Numbered from the stretch's first letter, positions 22,500-32,934 are shown. The stretch: DNA of 64,000 nucleotides from Adiantum capillus-veneris (GCA_014529385.2 JABFUD020000234.1:1-64000); one strand, 5' to 3'. Translations and numbers: made by a program. Notes: generated by a model from the letters alone, not told the origin.

Positions 22500-23370
22500 T
22501 CAAAGAAAAAATGGTTCAAAATTGAAAATCTGTGACGGTTCCTGTTAGTGTTGACTTTGCAAGTAATGATAAGAGAAAATGGTACTTAGACATTTATGGA
22601 GTGCAAGGTGCACAATTTCATAAAGTGCATGTCTTTGTGTCTAGTGAAGACGAATATGAAAATAGATATGATGATCTAGGGTAGGTAGTCTCTGCAAGTG
22701 TTTCAACAGTTGAAGGACATCCTGACATTGAGTGCATTAACAATGGGATACCTGAAAATTCTGAGTACCAACTACTGGCAAATTCCTATTCATTGAAAAA
22801 ATGGTCAAAGACAAGGAAGAGACAATGTTTTCATGAGGTTGGGATGTTAATGAAGATTTATTTGATACCAGTGCAGATATGCTACAAGATGCAATTATTA
22901 TTTCTTTGAAAGGCAAGCAGGTGAAGAATAAGAAATCAAATAAGAAGACCACAACCAAAAAGGCAAGGGGTGTTACAACAGTTGGTGTTGCAGATGTAGA
23001 TAAGGCCATTTTGAGATCAAAGGACACAAGCAATCAACCCTTATTAAGGTTTTTGGATCCTAATTTCCAGAACGAGGTCCAAAAATCAAAGAATACACAT
23101 CTTCAAAAGGGTATGACTATTCTCCATTATGGTGGTGATAAGTATTTCCATGAGACTTGGAAGAAGTTGTGCGAGATATCTCCAAGTGCAGCAACAGCTA
23201 GGTACTCACTTTTGGAGGATCCAAATTTCATTTTTGTGGACAATGAGATATATATTGTAGATGATGTAGAAGATGGAAATTCAACAGGATATATAAATAG
23301 TACTCATGGTCTAAGTATAGGCCCATATGTATGTTATACTTTTGATCCCAATTTTTCCACCTTGGCATAA
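22500..23370 (+). pseudogene. Unknown gene remnant inside the minisatellite
   Basis: Two main frames. Frame 2 from about 22538 reads VPVSVDFASNDKRKWYLDIY and ENRYDDLG, then TAG near 22683, then VSASVSTVEGHPDIE. Frame 1 from about 22847 continues (DVNEDLFDTSADMLQD) into a 163-codon frame with a Lys/Thr-rich basic patch and LLRFLDPNFQNEV, HYGGDKYFHETWKKL and SLLEDPNFIFVDN. The product is not recognised. One stop and one frameshift are needed to read it through. It splits the tandem array, so it is an insertion or the array grew around it. Confidence 0.4.
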
Positions 23371-23829
23371 AGTCACCACAACACAAATTAGCTTGGATAA
23401 ATGTGGCTATGTTTGTGTTGAAACCCTACGCCACATAGAAAGTGGTGAAGAGCTTCTTGCAGAATATGAATTTACATGACATCACTCAAATCTCATGATA
23501 AAGTCCCTTATGAAAGCTATTGATAATCTATTTGAAACCGACTCATTTCTGAGTATGTGTCATGATAAACACCATGAGTTGTGAGGGAATTACCATGTTA
23601 TGCAATGAATACTTGATTTCATACAAAAATATATTTCTAGAGTGATATCCATTGAATTTCACAAGGTTTTTTGAGCTAGCATAATAATTCTCTATTTCAA
23701 AGTTCATGTATCATGTTAAACATAATCCATACAATAATTTGTATCTCATTGTACATAATTTATCAGAGCATAAACTTATGCATTAGCAATTTATGCAATA
23801 GTTCACTTTGAATGCATTTTTTATTTTTT
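23371..23829. other. No gene seen
   Basis: AT-rich sequence between the gene remnant and the next block of degenerate minisatellite. No motif found. Confidence 0.5.
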
Positions 23830-24590
23830 ACCGTTAAGAATATCCCAAAAGTGGAGTTTGGATGTACCAAACCCCTATAAAACTTGTTTAGAATAGCTAA
23901 ATGTTAAGTAAAGGATGCACTTTTCCATCCATCCTTGCTTAAAGTGTCTTGATGGTGGATTGGAAATTTTCTTGCTCCTCTCAAGGACTTTTTTAGATTG
24001 GACAAATGGCGGATCTAAGATGCACCCATATTTATACAATGTTGAATGGAAAAGTACTAGTTTAATGAGTACACCAACCACCCCTCCACAACTTGTTTGG
24101 AATGTTTGGTTTAAGATGTTACCACCTTCTAAGACTTGTTTAGAATGGCCAAATGGTAGTTCTAAGTTTCACTCATTTGTCCTTTGGCTATTTAGAAGAT
24201 TCAAGTTATGGGTATAAATTTCACATCCCATTCTAATAGCTATTTAGAATGGCCAAGTAGTGAACCTCATATGCACATTTCCTTAAACAAATATGTTTCA
24301 AATCGTGAATTCATGGTATATGAAGCATATTTCCTTCCAAAACTTGTTAAGAATGTCCAATTGGTGGATCTAGGATGTACAAGATCTTTTAGAATAGATT
24401 GTTTGGAATGGATTCCTCTACTAGTATGGATATGTTTCCTTGCCCTATATTTATACCACAACGAGTGGAATCTTCATTGGTTCTACACAACAACCAACAC
24501 AAAAACTTTCATTGTCAAGTACCATATGTACTTTTTTCCCAGTTTCAAGGTTAGAAAAGTTGAAGCTTAAAACCACAATAAACATATTAC
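23830..24590 (+). repeat. Degenerate minisatellite A
   Basis: Scattered copies of TTTAGAATGGCCAAATGG and TTGGACAAATGGCGGATCTA variants, clearly related to 20446-22290 but with irregular spacing. Confidence 0.7.
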
Positions 24591-26200
24591 AACGGACTAT
24601 AAGTTAGACAAGTGATGGAGATTGACAACAAATATTCCATGATACTTTAGGTTGAACGAGTGGTGGAGATTGAGACTAAATTACCCATCATACTTGTGGT
24701 TGGGCATATAATGAAGCTTGAGAGCAATGAATCATTGACACTAGGGATATATATTGAAGATAAGATAGAAGCTTGTGGCCATGCAGTGTGTCTATCTCTA
24801 TTTTTATGCTTCAATGGAGCTTATCTTGGACAAGTGATGGACCTAGTGGCTCTCTACACTTGAATGGGACATAGCTTGGACAAGTGGAGAACCATATGGA
24901 TCTTGATGCTTCAATAGAGAATAGATCTAGTAAGTGATGGATATATGGTTCCCTATGCCTGAATGGAGCATAGCTTGGACAATTGGTGGACCTTATGGCT
25001 CTCTATGCTTCAATAGACCATAGATTGAACAAGTGGTGGACCTTGTGGATCTCTATGGTCAATTGTAGTTTAGCTTAAACAAGTGGTGGACCTTGTGGCT
25101 GTATATGCTTCAATAGAGCATACTTTGGACAAGTAGTAAACCTTATGGTCCTCTATGATTGAATGGAGCATAGCTTGGACACATGGTGGAACTATGGCTC
25201 TATATGTTTCAATAGATCTTAGATCGGTGGACATTGTATCTCTCTATGATTGAATAGAGTAGAGCTTGGACAAGTGGTGGAACTCATAAATCTCTATGCT
25301 TGAGTAAATCATAGATTGGACAAGTGGTGGTGACTATATTGTTCTCTATGCTTGAATGGATCATAGCTTAGAAAAGTGGTAGACCTTATGCTTGAATGAT
25401 CCTCTATGATTGAATGGAGCATAGCTTGGACAAGTTAGAAATTATGGTTCTCTATGCTTCAATAGAGCCTAGATTTAGTGGTGGATCTTGTGGCTCTCTA
25501 TGCTAGAATGGCACTTTGCTTGGACACGTAGTGGACCTTGTGGATACCTATGGTGGAATGGAGCATAGCTTAAACAAGTGTTGGATTTAATGGCTCTCTA
25601 TGATTCAATATAGCATAAATTGGACAAGTGGTGGACCTTATGGTCCTCTATGCTTTAATGGAGCATAGCTTAGACAAGTGGTGGACCTTATGGCTCTTTG
25701 TCTTTCAATAGAGCAAAGATTGGACACGTGGTGAACCTTGTATCTTTCTATGCTTGAATGGGTTAGTTCCTTGGACAAGTGGTGGATCTTAGATCTATAC
25801 CCTTCAATAAAGCATAGACTAGACAAGTGATGGACCTTGTGTTTTTCTATGCTTGAATCAATCTTAGCTTGGACAAGTGGTGGGTCTTGTGGCTCTCTAT
25901 GCTTGAATGGAGCATAATTGGACAAGTGGTGGACCTCATGGCTCTCTATGTTTGAATAGAGCATAGAATGGGACCTTATGGTCCTCTATGATTGAATGTA
26001 ACATAGCTTGGACAAGTGGTGAACCTTATGGCTCTCTATGTTTCAATATGGTATATATTATACAAGTGGTGGATCTTATGGTCCTCTATAACTCAATAGA
26101 GCCCAGCTTGGACAAGTGGAATGGAAAGGTAGTGAACCTAAGATGCATTTTTTTCTCTTACACCACCATGTTTAGAATGGTCTTGTGATGGATCTTGGAT
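24591..26200 (+). repeat. Minisatellite B (50-bp unit)
   Basis: About 30 imperfect copies of a unit built from CTATGCTTGAATGGAGCATA and GCTTGGACAAGTGGTGGACC. Measured spacing between successive GGACAAGTGG cores is 50-51 bp (for example 25621, 25671, 25721, 25772). Its core matches minisatellite A (GGCCAAGTGGTGGATC), so the two families probably share an origin. Confidence 0.9.
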
Positions 26201-26723
26201 GCACCAAACCTTCCACAATTTGTTTCAAAAGGGAAAGTAATAAATACAAGATGCACTTTTCCTTCTCACACCTTGCTCAAAGTGGCTTGGTGGTGGATTA
26301 AGATTTCCCTTACACTTCAATAAGAACTTGAACTTCAAATCTCCAAGTGATGCATCTAAGAAACAATATGTAGTCTATAACTTTTTAGAACGGACAAGTG
26401 GCAGATCTAAAATTCACAAAGCTTCTATAAGTTGTTTGAAATGGTCACTTATTGTGGATCAAGGATGTGATAACTGGTGAAAAATGTTTGTGGTGGATTT
26501 AAAATACACTCACTCTGATAGTATCCATTTAGAATGGCCAAGTGGTGGACCTTGGATGGATGGACACTTCAACAACTATGATTGAATCTTTGATTGAGCT
26601 AGTATCTACTCTTCCATGATTTCTAGATTGGCCAAGTGGTGAGCCTTGGATGGATGGACACTTCAATAACTATGATTGAATCTTTGATTGAGCTAGTATC
26701 TACTCTTCCATGATTTCTAGATT
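26201..26723 (+). repeat. Degenerate minisatellite with 94-bp duplication
   Basis: Old copies of the A/B core, followed by a nearly exact 94-bp tandem duplication (26536-26629 and 26630-26723) containing GGATGGATGGACACTTCAA. The duplication is younger than the surrounding array. Confidence 0.8.
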
Positions 26724-27093
26724 GGCCTAGCATTAGGAGAAAGCTGGACTCACTTTTGGGCCTTTCAGTTCTAGAGAGAGAGTGGTGCTCGACCAATGAG
26801 GAAGAGGCTAACGTTACGTTGAAAATCGACATTTTGGAGTCAAGCTCTTTCAAAAAAAGGGAGGAAATATTATTTTGGTTCATCAAATTTCACAATTTCA
26901 CGCTTTCAAGGCATAAATGCCGTAAGTCGTACTAACTCTATACCGAGGAATTTCAGAACTTTCATTGAAGACTCTATCTAGTATCTTTGTTCCCGCCCAA
27001 ATATGACTTTGAGTAGCTCTACTTCCCTCTCAAAACTTCTTTCCTTGTTCATATTTGTGCTAACCTTTCTATGTATTCATTCTACTGCACACC
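26724..27093 (+). promoter_or_regulatory. Promoter region with E2F-like site
   Basis: Upstream of the ATG at 27094. TTCCCGCC at 26990-26997 is a match to the E2F consensus used by S-phase genes in plants. No clear TATA box is seen. The minisatellite ends at 26723, so this is also the left edge of the gene cluster. No terminal inverted repeat is recognised. Confidence 0.4.
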
Positions 27094-28440
27094 ATGTCTA
27101 CTTCTCGAAGGCCTAGCACTACCATTGACTATGTTAGCATTTTTAACAGTTATACTACATACGATCAAGCATGGATTCCATCTCGAATAACTATCGGAAG
27201 TTGGGTTCTACTGCAAACTAGGAGGAGGAAGAGGAGGCAACGCAATGATTTCGTGGAGGCTTTCAAGGGTCAAGTTTAAGAGTTTAAAGTGTGTGCACAA
27301 AGAAAGCGGGTGAAAGAGGTCCTCATACAACATGCTTTCCAGCATGCAGACTTAAGGTTGCAAACATCTCCTCTAAGTTTTCCAAGGCATCGACCCAACT
27401 GTAAGTTATTTCAGTATCTCACTTAGTGCATGATTATATTTGAATATTAAGTGGTGGATATCATCTTTGGTATGTTTCATATATTTATCCATCGAATAGG
27501 ACAGATTGGCAACTAGTTGAGAGCATAGTTGGGATTTTTTATGCTTTCCATGCGTTTATTGGTGAGCAAATGTATCGAGGAAGACAACACAAGGAACTTG
27601 CAGATAATGGAATTTTCTTTTATGATATGTCATATGTGGAACCGAGAACTTCCATTGGTTGGCGTCGTGTAGCTCCTTTGTCACTTTCATCCTTTGACAG
27701 CAAGGATTGGTCCTTGCCTGCTTCGCAAACTAGTGAAAGCTTTAGGAATAAGTTGTTTCAGGATATACAAAAGTCCTTCAAGTATTCAATTTCCACAAAA
27801 ATAGTTCGGCTCACACTATTTATGCCTCTTGAAGTGTTTGTAGATTTTTTCTTCGATGAGCAAATAAGAACTACCGCAACAATGTTCATTTGCAAGTTTG
27901 AGAGCTGTTTGGATTTTTTAGATGATAACTGGGATAGTAAACAATCACAGAACAAAATCTGTATTTTGCAAAAGAAGTCCATAATTTGCAAGTTCATTAT
28001 AAGCTCTCAAAATTTCTTAGTATCGTTTTACTATATTAGATATCATCTTCTTAGTGGGCAGCTTATTCCACTCGACCAAGATACAGAGAACAGCCTCGAG
28101 AACAAACCTTTATCAATGGAGCTCTACTTTCAAGACAGCCTACTTACTGTGATGGAGACAATGTCAAGCACAACTCTTGCACAGCTCAGGATAGATCTTA
28201 CATGCGAAGAACTTCCACTTTTGCCGGAATTGTATGCATTCAGTCTCAACAATAGAAAGTTGCTTACTAAATCAATAAATTTTGATTGTCTTTAATACAC
28301 TATGACAGAATCTAACTTTTTCTTCTTTTCAGATTCCAAAGCGCAAGGAAAAAACAACATTGTGCAAGGAGTCACTAACAAATACACTTCACTTAATTGC
28401 TTCCACCGGAAGCTAGGTCACATACCTTGTGCACGCAAAG
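27094..28440 (+). CDS. Spliced gene of unknown function
   Basis: Exon 1 from ATG 27094 reads MSTSRRPSTTIDYVSIF with a basic patch (QTRRRKRRQRNDF), passes a TAA at 27277-27279, then continues in frame (EFKVCAQRKRVKEVLIQHAF) to a donor GTAAG near 27411. Exon 2 after an AG near 27496-27499 runs open to 28295 (DWQLVESIVGIFYAFHAF, NGIFFYDMSYVEPRTSIGW, LDFLDDNWDSK). A pyrimidine-rich acceptor (TTCTTTTCAG) near 28331 suggests a further exon (IPKRKEKTTLCKESL). No family recognised. One in-frame stop means it may be a pseudogene or the exon model is wrong. The basic patch could be a nuclear signal. Confidence 0.4.
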
Positions 28441-28608
28441 AGCTTTGATGCCATGCAAACCATGATGTACTCTTCAAAATGACTAATGCAGAGACATTTT
28501 TTGGCGGTCAAACAATGTTTCAAAAATGTACATTTTCAATGTTTCAAAACTTTACATATTGTGTTGTTTCTGTCAAGATTTATACAAGTAATTTTCTCCC
28601 TTTCCCTG

Positions 28609-29012
28609 CTACTTTCCTCTCCCCTGGATTGTGCCACTCGTCCCCTGTCCTCTCCCCCAGTTTGTGTCACTCGTCCCTTGCCCTCTGCTCCAATTGCTCT
28701 CCTGCCCTCTGCTCCGGTTGCTGCTACCTCTGCCTCTAGGGACGCTGGTCTCGGGCATCCTTTCGCGTTGCTCGAAGTCATGGGCCTCTTCCATGGCTTC
28801 CCATGCTTCTTGCACCTGTGAAGCTTCCCACTGTTCTTGCTCTTGCCGTTGACATGTAGCCAATTCCTCTACTTCTGGGGCGTCCGCATAATATTGGTTT
28901 ATTACTTCTTGCATATTTCGAACTTCTTCTTGAGTCTGATTGTGGGGTTGCATCATTTTGTTAATGCGAGCCTCTTCAAACTCCTCAGCTCTCACCGCTT
29001 TCTCTCTTGTGC
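28609..29012 (-). CDS. Acidic helix and RG-repeat protein or C-terminal exon
   Basis: Minus-strand frame beginning around RTREKAVRAEEFEEARINK. A Glu/Gln-rich helical region (EELATCQRQEQEQWEASQVQ) is followed by an Arg-Gly repeat tail (SVPRGRGSSNRSRGQ, then WSRGQGTSDTNWGRGQGTS) ending at 28609. RG-rich tails often bind RNA; that is family knowledge applied by analogy. It starts 38 nt after the TAA of the Ulp1-like gene with an AG before it. A joined reading is in frame, but the gap is short for a plant intron. It may be a separate gene. Confidence 0.4.
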
Positions 29013-29048
29013 GTCTATTTACCGAGATTATAATATGCTAGATGGCCA

Positions 29049-29800
29049 TTACAAAAAAATGTCGCACTCGTTGGGGGTGTAGTTATGTAATCGAAGTTCC
29101 TGTAGAAGCATGATACAGACATTTGTTGCTTCATACATACGTTGCAGCAAACAATAAAACAGCAGATTACTTACGTTCGGTACATCCATAATTTGACTGA
29201 TGAGCAACAGGGCATTCAAACAGGTTCGCCAGCCACAACTATAGTCATCAGTCTGCGTGGGCACGATTACCCGTTCGTGCCGGACTACATTTCCTAGATC
29301 ATGTTCTAACAAAAGATGCTCTACACAGCATACAAGTTTTTTCACGGCACTACATACATAACCACTTGAGTCAGCAACACATTACAAAGAGACACTACCT
29401 TCCAAATGTACCCAAATGGACCTTACATTTTTACACGACCGTGAAACGCCCTGCTTTGCCCGGAGTTTGCGTAGTAAACAATCTTAGCTTCCATGTCAAA
29501 TAACATCAGACTCCAATGATCACTATAGAGACACCATCAAAGATGAGGAGAGATTCTCAATGCAACATGTTTTTTACAAGGCAAGAAAATACTCACGATT
29601 GATTGTACGCAGTGACCAGAAAGCGCGCTAGATCAAAGTTGACTCTGCTAAACCAGTTCATCACACTCAAAAAGGAAACTGAGTTGTTTTGTAGATAAGG
29701 CGATATCAGCGAATCTATTACGTATACTTTCTCTTGAACCTCAGGGGACAGAAGCGAGACAGCGTGGCTAACATGAACAAATGGCAGAGATTAGACTTGA
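29049..29800 (-). CDS. Ulp1/SENP-type cysteine protease (family C48), spliced
   Basis: Removes SUMO or similar tags in related proteins. Minus-strand exons with GT-AG borders: about 29767-29597, 29522-29427, 29349-29175 and 29099-29049. Exon 1 has VYVIDSLISPYLQNNSVSF, exon 2 SDHWSLMLFDMEAKIVYY (catalytic His of the HW motif), and exon 3 VPTQTDDYSCGWRTCLNAL (oxyanion Gln and catalytic Cys). The third catalytic residue, normally Asp 17 positions after the His, is Asn here (YYANSG). About 164 residues are readable with no stop. The N-terminus is not resolved. Plant transposons often carry Ulp1-like genes, so a mobile origin is plausible. Confidence 0.7.
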
Positions 29801-29836
29801 GGTATTTTAGCGGGTTGTCACTGCCACAAACCTGTG

Positions 29837-30166
29837 AGTCAATAGCAAGCGAGTGGGGAAACTATCAAATTCCATCCACCACTGACTCGCTTGGTATTGA
29901 CCCATGTCTTAACGGAAGTGAGCCATTATAAAGAAAAACTTGACAACGACTGCCGCAAAGACATGCGTCAATACCGAGCGAGTCAGTGGCGGATTCCAAT
30001 TCCATAAGCCACTGACTCGCTTGGTATTGACCCATGTCTTTAAGGTAGTGAGCCAATATAAAGAAAAACTTGGCGACTACCGCAAAGACATGGGTCAATA
30101 CCGAGCGAGTAGTACCACTGTCCAATTTCATAAGCCACTGTCTCGCTTGGTATTGACCCATGTCTC
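29837..30166. repeat. Hairpin array 1
   Basis: Alternating left arms (CACTGACTCGCTTGGTATTG at about 29879, 30009 and, as CACTGTCTCGC, 30135) and right arms (CAATACCGAGCGAGTCAGTG at about 29969 and a variant near 30092). Arms of about 30 bp flank loops of about 45 bp, so each unit can fold into a long hairpin. Period about 126-130 bp. The loops contain CATTATAAAG/CAATATAAAG. The array lies between the Ulp1-like and H3-like genes. Confidence 0.9.
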
Positions 30167-30312
30167 GGTAAAGACCCATTTAATGAGCATGATAATTAAA
30201 GAGCATGAGAATTACCACAAAGCAACATTGACGACCTCATTCGTTGCAAGCGAGTCGGTGAAACTGCGCATGCACCGGAAGTCTAGATTATCGAGGTTCA
30301 AAATGCAGCCTC

Positions 30313-31274
30313 CTACGACCTTGCAGGCAACTGTATCTGCACATGCAGAGGCGCTGAGCTCAACAAAATTCTCAACTCCTCTTCAATCTCTTCGTTGATT
30401 TTCTCTAAAATAATTGACTCATCCGATACATTGGATGGCCCTTGTGATGCAAATCCTTGCCCTTGCCTTTCTTGAGCTGGCTCCCTGGCTGCCTCAGGCT
30501 CCTCCCTAACAACCTCCCTAATAGCCTCAGGCTCCTCAGGCTCCGGATCATTTTCCTTCAATATTGGTTGCTCCATAGATGCCTCAAGCTCCACCCTGGC
30601 CTACTCTTGCCCCTCATCATCCCTTATTGGCTGCGGATCCTCCATGACTTGCTCATTTTGGTGTCTAGCTGGCTCCTCAATAACTGTCTCTGTTTCTTCC
30701 ATGACTGCCTGGGGGTCCACTCTAACTTGCTCATGCCCCTCTACGGCTATCTCAGCCTGCCCATCTGTGGCGTTTCTCTCGACCCGTGATCGGGTCCTTC
30801 TGCTGTTTTTTTCAGCCCTAGACGGCTCTGTCTGTCGTGCACGAGGATGGAGAGGGGGGATGTTGAGAATATCCATGGTTCTACTATCCCGGATAGGCAC
30901 TAGCTGAAGTAGCCCATCGTAGCGGAAATGCAGCCTACGAAGAGTATCAAAATCCCGCGGCATGATAGTGACGCGGTGTGCATGGGCAGCCAGGATATAT
31001 CCATCGCGCTGAAGAATTCCACGAGGTACTCTTCAGCAATTTCTTGAAGGCAGAGTAGTGCACTGCTGGCCCATCGCATGCCAACTCTCCACTGCTCACA
31101 AATCTCCCGCACTACTCGTTGGAAAGGGAGACGTGGAATAGCAGGTTGAACGTGTCGTTCTATCCTATACATCTCTTGCAGTACACCTCTGTGCGCCTCA
31201 TATCGTCATCTTCTTGCTTGAGCATTCAAAGATTCACCTGTTGCCCTCTTAGCCGTGGCCTTTACACGAGGCAT
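30313..31274 (-). pseudogene. Histone H3-like protein with long acidic tail
   Basis: From ATG 31274: MPRVKATAKRATGESLNAQA resembles the H3 N-tail (Lys4, Thr6, Ala7, Thr11 and Gly12 kept; Lys9 to Arg; Ser10 to Ala). TGA at 31208-31206, then in frame GVLQEMYRIERHVQP (alpha-N) and PRLPFQRVVREICEQWRVGM. Next come SSALLCLQEIAEEYLVEFF (alpha-2) and, after a one-base frameshift near 31000, LAAHAHRVTIMPRDFDTLRR (alpha-3). Loop 1 has canonical H3 length, not the longer CENH3 form. After the fold there are about 200 residues rich in Glu, Pro and Arg, with a TAG at 30603-30601. As read it cannot make full-length protein; it is a decayed or recoded H3-like gene. Confidence 0.75.
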
Positions 31275-31389
31275 CTCTACAAATAGCATAACACCAAAAG
31301 AAAATTCATTTGTCAACACAAGGGACTTTAGATTTCAAAAAAGGTTAGTACAAGAAAATAGGTGCATAGGAAAGAGTTTGCCTTGCCTT

Positions 31390-31990
31390 ATTCGCTCGGT
31401 AGTGACCTCAGAAAATAGTAATAGCAGACATGACTTATATTTTCTGAGGTCACTACCGAGCGAATAGGTGCATAAGAAAGCGTTTGCCTTGCCTTATTCA
31501 CTCGGTAGTGACCTCAAAAAATAGTGATAGCAGACATGACTTATATTTTCTAAAGTCACTACTGAGCAAATAGGTGCATAGGAAAGAGTTTGCCTTGCCT
31601 TATTCGCTCGGTAGTGACCTCAGAAAATAGAAATAGCTGACATGACTTATATTTTCTGAGGTCACTATCGAGCGAATAGGTGCATAGAAAAGAGTTTGCC
31701 TTGCCTTATTCGCTCGGTAGTGACCTCAGAAAATAGTAATAGCAGACATCAATTATATTTTTTGAGGTCACTACCGAGCAAATAGGTGCATAGGAAAGAG
31801 TTTTCCTTGCCTTATTCGCTTGGTAGTGACCTCAGAAAATAGTAATAGTAGACATCACTTACATTTTCTGAGGTCACTACCAAGCGAACAGGTTTGCATC
31901 CCCTGCAACAAAATACCTTATTCGCTTGGTAGTGACCTCAGAAAAGTATACAAGCAAGCGAACAGGTTTGCATCCCCTGCAACAAAATAC
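31390..31990. repeat. Hairpin array 2, 106-bp period
   Basis: The string CTCGGTAGTGACC or CTTGGTAGTGACC starts at 31395, 31501, 31607, 31713, 31819 and 31925, an exact 106-bp period. Within each unit the left arm (starting TTCGCTCGGTAGTGACC) has an inverted right arm (ending GGTCACTACCGAGCGAA). In the first unit the arms pair over 26 bp around a loop of about 24 bp. The last unit is shortened. The array fills the space between the divergent H3-like and coiled-coil genes. Confidence 0.95.
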
Positions 31991-32193
31991 CAATGTGAAG
32001 GAGACGTTTAAATCCATGCGGTCCTAACTGTCATGTCGTTCCCTCCCATCACCTCCCCTAATCTCGGGGGGGGTGGTACCATTGATTCTATCTCCCACGT
32101 CCACCTCTCATGAAACCGCATGGCGGTACCACCCCTCACAGACCACCCACTCATAAGCCAAAACCCAGGCTCTGCTTTTTAGGCATGTCCATC

Positions 32194-32273
32194 TAGTCTA
32201 TTTAAGCAGCAGTTGTTTTAGAACCTCCCTCAGGGTTTCGCAGAACAACTACAAGAAGCTTAGGATAGTGGTG
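32194..32273 (+). promoter_or_regulatory. TATA-like promoter of the coiled-coil gene
   Basis: TATTTAAG at 32199-32206, about 70 bp upstream of the ATG at 32274, inside a stretch of normal base composition. The shared upstream space with the H3-like gene suggests a bidirectional promoter; that is an inference. Confidence 0.4.
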
Positions 32274-32753
32274 ATGCCTTTCCAAGGTATACTCCCACAG
32301 CGCCAGCAGCACCGCATCCGAGCCCTCCTCATGAGGTCCCCCCTTGGCCCTCCCCCGATTTTACCCTTAATGTTCTAGACCGACACATCCCGAGAGTGGC
32401 TGCTGTCAACACGGGAGTCAATTCTCGAGGTAAGCCACCGGTAATTCTTTGCTTCCTGCTCCCAATTTCCAAGCTCCTAGTTTGAAGGCTTATTTGCTAA
32501 ATGCTCTGTGCAGGATGCTATCCTGAAGCTACAGCAAATGCTGATCGTCAGGCAGAGGGTCTCATTCCTTAAAGACACTCTGGAAGCAAGAAGGCCTGAA
32601 GACATGCAGCGATTGCTCGCCAAGAATGGCTCTGTAGAGGCTATCATTAATTGGCTTCAGGAAATGAAGGATGAAGTGCTTGAGCTAGCCAGTAAATATG
32701 AGGAAGCCATTAACTTTGCCAACAGGCTTCAAGAAGAGATAGTCTGGCTGTGA
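32274..32753 (+). CDS. Small spliced coiled-coil protein with early in-frame TAG
   Basis: Exon 1 is 32274-32429: MPFQGILPQRQQHRIRALLM, a proline-rich stretch, TAG at codon 35 (32376-32378), then TSREWLLSTRESILE. A GAG|GTAAGC donor and a TCTGTGCAG acceptor border an 84-bp intron. Exon 2 is 32514-32753: DAILKLQQMLIVRQRVSFL, LEARRPEDMQRLLAKNG and KDEVLELASKYEEAINFANR, strongly helical with heptads. About 130 codons if the TAG is read through. No family recognised. The intron keeps the frame, so the model is credible; the stop suggests a pseudogene or a mis-set start. Confidence 0.5.
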
Positions 32754-32934
32754 AGGAAAAGTACTACATGGTTATTGCAAACCCTAAACCCCCAGAAATT
32801 AGTAGGCCACTCTTTTTAAAGTCTGAAGTGTTTTCTAACTCAAAACCCGGTGTTCAGTTGTAATTTTGTTTCTTTCTTATAAAATCAAAACGTGTACTTG
32901 GCAAAAAAAAAACCTAAATCCGCAACAAACAGGG

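Noticed and set aside
28479-28852. Plus-strand Leu/Pro/Ser-rich frames
   Set aside because: They are antisense to the RG-repeat frame, whose composition and repeat structure look like a real protein.
30313-31274. H3-like gene as a centromeric H3 (CENH3)
   Set aside because: Loop 1 between alpha-1 and alpha-2 has the canonical H3 length and the N-tail starts like normal H3. CENH3 usually has a longer loop 1 and a divergent tail. The DF in MPRDF is CENH3-like but not enough.
31390-31990. Regular 106-bp spacing resembling a CRISPR array
   Set aside because: Whole units including the spacers repeat, each unit is an internal inverted repeat, and the context is plant nuclear DNA with introns and retroelements.
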